DNA from: Azadirachta indica
Lineage: Eukaryota > Streptophyta > Magnoliopsida > Sapindales > Meliaceae
Direction of reading: 5' to 3'
Assembly (NCBI GenBank): GCA_022749755.1
Contig: CM040449.1
Span: forward strand, 3,739,157-3,803,156
DNA length: 64,000 bases
Shown here: one piece after another, positions 60,873 through 64,000 of the stretch
Layout of the letters: every line of letters starts with the position of its first letter
Position numbering within the stretch: position 1 is the first letter of the stretch
The notes under the pieces: generated by a model
Told to the model about the DNA's origin: nothing
Databases searched by the model: none
What the model saw: the letters and a program-made list of their open reading frames with translations, nothing else
Translations under genes and position numbers: made by a program

Positions 60873-63800
60873 ATGGGTGCGAGGTGGGATTTTCTTGTTC
60901 TTCTTCTTATAGGATTGATGTCGAATACTGTTGCAGAGTTTTGCAACGTTGGAAGAACAAGTAGTTTTGTCAGAAGTGCTAACTTGTCTCTTGATATGCC
61001 ATTAGACAGTGATGTCTTTCGAGTTCCTCCTGGTTATAACGCTCCCCAACAGGTATGGTTGTGTTTGTGTTAAACTTCTTTTTGTTCTAATTTTCCGTTC
61101 ATAATTGATTCAATCGGCAAAATATGAAATTTTTGGAAGAAAAAAACAAAAATTCAGTATCTCTTGTCTTATGTTGTTTCCCTTTCCTGAAATGAAATGC
61201 TCAACAGCCTTAGCTTAAATGATTAAAACTAATAATTTAACCCACTTTCCACAAACAATAGGATGGACGATTTTCCTTCAATTATTCGATGATTATGCCT
61301 TGCCTGTTTCTTTATTTGTTCATAATTTTTTATTGATTTTTGATATTTCTAATCGAAGGTTCATATAACACAAGGAGATCATGAGGGAAAAGGTGTACTT
61401 GTCTCTTGGGTTACTCCCGATGAACCCGGTTCCAATACAGTGCTTTACTGGGCTGAAAATTCCACGCACAAACAAGAGGCGGAAGGCATTTTTCTTACTT
61501 ACAAGTTCTACAATTACACTTCTGGTTACATTCATCACTGTACCATTAACGATCTGGAGGTGTGTACTTCTTGCCAAATATCTCATCTGATTGATCATTT
61601 ATTTCTTTTCTCTGCCATTAGTTTGATGTTTAGTTTTTAAAGATATTTGGAGTAAAATTACTACTTGTGTACTTAACTGTTGCAGTATGACACAAAATAC
61701 TACTATGAGGTTGGAATTGGAAACACAGCACGACAATTTTGGTTTATGACTCCTCCGGTCGTTGGCCCCGATGTCCCATATACTTTTGGCCTCATAGGTA
61801 ATATTTCCTTTTCTCGAGTTTGTTTCAGGTTTCTGCTTGAGTAAATTATTTGCTTAAATCATCTTCTCTAAGTACTAGCGTCTTCCATTTAGTAATTTTC
61901 TCGTGAAGAATGCATTTCTAGCACTTTTTTGCTTCAAAATAAAATATGCTCTTAAATTCTTTTATACAGCAAGAAAACAGGCTTACTTTCCAAATAATAA
62001 AGAAATTGTATATATATGACTTTCTACAAAATTGTATCTTGCTCTCACTTTATTCTTGCATGTTGAGCAGGAGACCTTGGGCAAACTTATGACTCAAATA
62101 GGACTCTTACCCATTATGAATTAAACCCAATGAAAGGGCAAACTGTATTGTTCGTGGGAGACCTCTCTTATGCAGATGATCATCCATTTCACAACAATAC
62201 CAGGTGGGATACTTGGGGAAGGTTCACAGAGAGAAATGCTGCTTATCAACCTTGGATATGGACGGCAGGAAATCATGAACTGGATTTTGCTCCTAAACTA
62301 GTATGCATCTCGTCTCCACGCCCCTTCAAATTTTATTCTGAACTTTGTGCTAACATCTTGTTTATAGATTATATGTTCTAACTTAATGGTTTATTTTAAC
62401 TTAAAATAAAACAAACCGATTCTGTTTCAGGGTGAATATATACCATTCAAGCCCTATTCAAATCGTTATCATGTACCATTCATTGCATCAAACAGCACTT
62501 CTCCTTTTTGGTACTCAATCAAGAGAGCTTCAGCATATATTATTGTTATGTCTTCATACTCTGCTTTTGGTAAGTGATCGTTCTCAATTTTATTTTCGTA
62601 TTGTTATCTGTGTGGTCTTTATCAACCTAGTCAAACAAATATTACTGTGGGCATTAACAGTTTAGCGCGTTGTTGGCAGAAACATCAATCCTATTGCAAA
62701 TTACATGGTTAATCACTTTGTAAATGCAATTTGTTTAGTGATTTAATGATTTTCATGTCATCGAGAATACCGTTCCGTCATTTGTCAGAAATGATTGTTC
62801 GGATGTAACAGATTTAATAGCAGGGAGATCTCTCTCGATAATCTACTAAAATTTTTTATTTGTAGGGAAATACACTCCTCAATACAAATGGCTGAAAAAG
62901 GAGTTTATTAAAGTGAACAGAACCGAGACACCATGGCTTATTGTTCTTATGCATTGTCCACTATACAATAGTTATGTACACCATTATATGGAAGGGGAAA
63001 CCATGAGAGTAATGTATGAGCCATGGCTTGTGAAATACAAAGTCGACGTAGTCTTTGCTGGTCATGTTCATGCCTATGAACGATCTGTAAGTTCATATTT
63101 CTCCTTTTATGGGTATCTTTTGTTAGGCAGCAATTTCTTCAGTTTATATAAATTTGCCCTTCTGCGGAACATACTGTCTGCAGATTTATTTGGCTATGTG
63201 CTCTACAAAATGTTGTCTTTTTCCGCTGCTATCTTGTAATATCCTGAATATATAAATTAGAGTACTGAATTTAATCTTCATCCTGTCAGTTGAATTGAAA
63301 TTACTGCTTGTTGCTGTTCTTCTTTATCTATTGCAAGATGTATGGTTTCCCAGGAGAAATGAACGTGAAATTAAAGAGAGAGACTTGTATTTAACATCAG
63401 ATTACAGCCTAATCATTTGCATTTCAGGAACGTATATCCAACATTGCATACGACATTGTAAATGGGTTGTGCACCCCAATTATTGATCAATCTGCTCCAG
63501 TTTACGTAACAGTTGGAGATGGAGGAAATCTAGAAGGATTGACCAAAGAGTATGTTATGAGATTGGCCTTCTATGATCTAACGCTATCTTTACAATTATT
63601 ACTACTTTGCTAGGCATTCCGCTTTCTTGGACAAAATTTTTTTTTAATATTCTTTTCTTCCAATTCTCTCTTTGAATTGAGCAGAATGACAGAACCACAG
63701 CCCAGCTACTCAGCATATCGTGAAGCAAGCTTCGGTCATGGAATATTTGATATAAAGAACAGGACTCATGCCTACTTCAGTTGGCACCGTAATGAAGACG

Positions 63801-63883
63801 GTTATGCAGTAGCCGCTGATTCTGTATGGCTGCACAACAGATACTGGCAACCTTCAGGGGAACTGCCAATAGCTGCAATATGA
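60873..63883 (+). CDS. PAP10: Purple acid phosphatase (PAP10/PAP12-like)
   Basis: Predicted 467-aa secreted high-molecular-weight plant purple acid phosphatase (dinuclear Fe(III)-Zn/Mn), which releases phosphate from organic esters in cell wall, rhizosphere or vacuole. Eight exons: 60873-61052, 61359-61559, 61686-61797, 62071-62300, 62431-62569, 62866-63086, 63428-63549, 63685-63883; all GT-AG and in phase. Residues 1-21 are a signal peptide. The fibronectin-III-like N domain contains YNAPQQVHITQGD and [11 protein letters not shown]. Metal motifs are all present: GDLG (D166), GDLSY (D195, Y198), GNHE (N232, H233), VLMH (H317) and GHVH (H354, H356). Several N-x-S/T sites occur. Start: ATG at 60873 directly precedes the hydrophobic signal; an in-frame GTG upstream was ignored. 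PAP10 and PAP12 are not separable by eye. Members are often induced by phosphate starvation, but no P1BS site was looked for exhaustively. Confidence 0.93.
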
Positions 63884-64000
63884 TGCCAGAATCATCTCTA
63901 GAACAAATTGCTAAAAACATGTAAATCTTCAAGTTAATCGCTAAATCATTTAGCACAAAGATCTTGAAAAATTTGCCCTCAATATTAAGAATACTACATA
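63884..64000. other. 3' untranslated region of the phosphatase gene
   Basis: Short AT-rich sequence after the stop codon, ending at the window edge. No defined polyadenylation signal seen. Confidence 0.5.

Noticed and set aside
1..64000. Search for a novel multi-gene system such as a biosynthetic cluster or defence island
   Set aside because: All protein genes belong to well-known plant families of unrelated function; co-location is explained by synteny and tandem duplication.

Overview
This window is nuclear DNA of a flowering plant, a eudicot and most likely a rosid. The reasons are AT-rich intergenic DNA, genes split by short GT-AG introns, and a set of plant-specific families: SLAC1-type anion channels, an SHI/STY transcription factor, a plant V-ATPase subunit a, RD19-type cysteine protease, WAT1, NPF transporters and a purple acid phosphatase. 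The genus cannot be proven by reading; Citrus is a guess. Exon boundaries below were chosen by hand from splice dinucleotides, reading phase and protein-family continuity.

Layout. (1) 0.5-8.5 kb: a roughly 4-kb tandem duplication carrying two minus-strand S-type anion channel genes (SLAH1/SLAH4-like). The distal copy has an in-frame stop at codon 32; the proximal copy is intact. (2) 13.0-14.4 kb: an SHI-related sequence (SRS/STY/LRP1) zinc-finger gene. (3) 18.3-25.2 kb: an 18-exon gene for V-ATPase subunit a (VHA-a2/a3 type, 819 aa). (4) 25.9-30.2 kb: two minus-strand RD19-type cathepsin-F proteases. One is intact; its neighbour is a dead copy with catalytic Cys and His replaced and frameshifts. 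(5) 31.5-34.2 kb: TFIIF beta subunit (RAP30). (6) 34.2-43.4 kb: a 9-kb gene-poor, SSR-rich stretch. (7) 43.4-45.8 kb: WAT1, a tonoplast auxin transporter, with one GC-AG intron. (8) 46-59 kb: three tandem minus-strand NPF5-type NRT1/PTR transporters. Copies A and C are intact and B is a pseudogene. Decayed pieces of the WAT1 3' end and its downstream DNA lie among them, so the duplicated module included WAT1's tail. A terminal-inverted-repeat element with a glycine-codon-rich minisatellite sits between B and C. (9) 60.9-63.9 kb: an 8-exon purple acid phosphatase (PAP10/PAP12-like) with all metal ligands.

The genes do not form a pathway. Context still carries information. VHA-a next to RD19 matches Arabidopsis At4g39080/At4g39090, and WAT1, TFIIF-beta and SRS match At1g75500/75510/75520. 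The window therefore looks like a less fractionated version of two Arabidopsis segments. The main story is birth and death of tandem duplicates (SLAH, RD19, WAT1/NPF). I see no undescribed multi-gene system; the most unusual object is the TIR element at about 55.18-55.93 kb.
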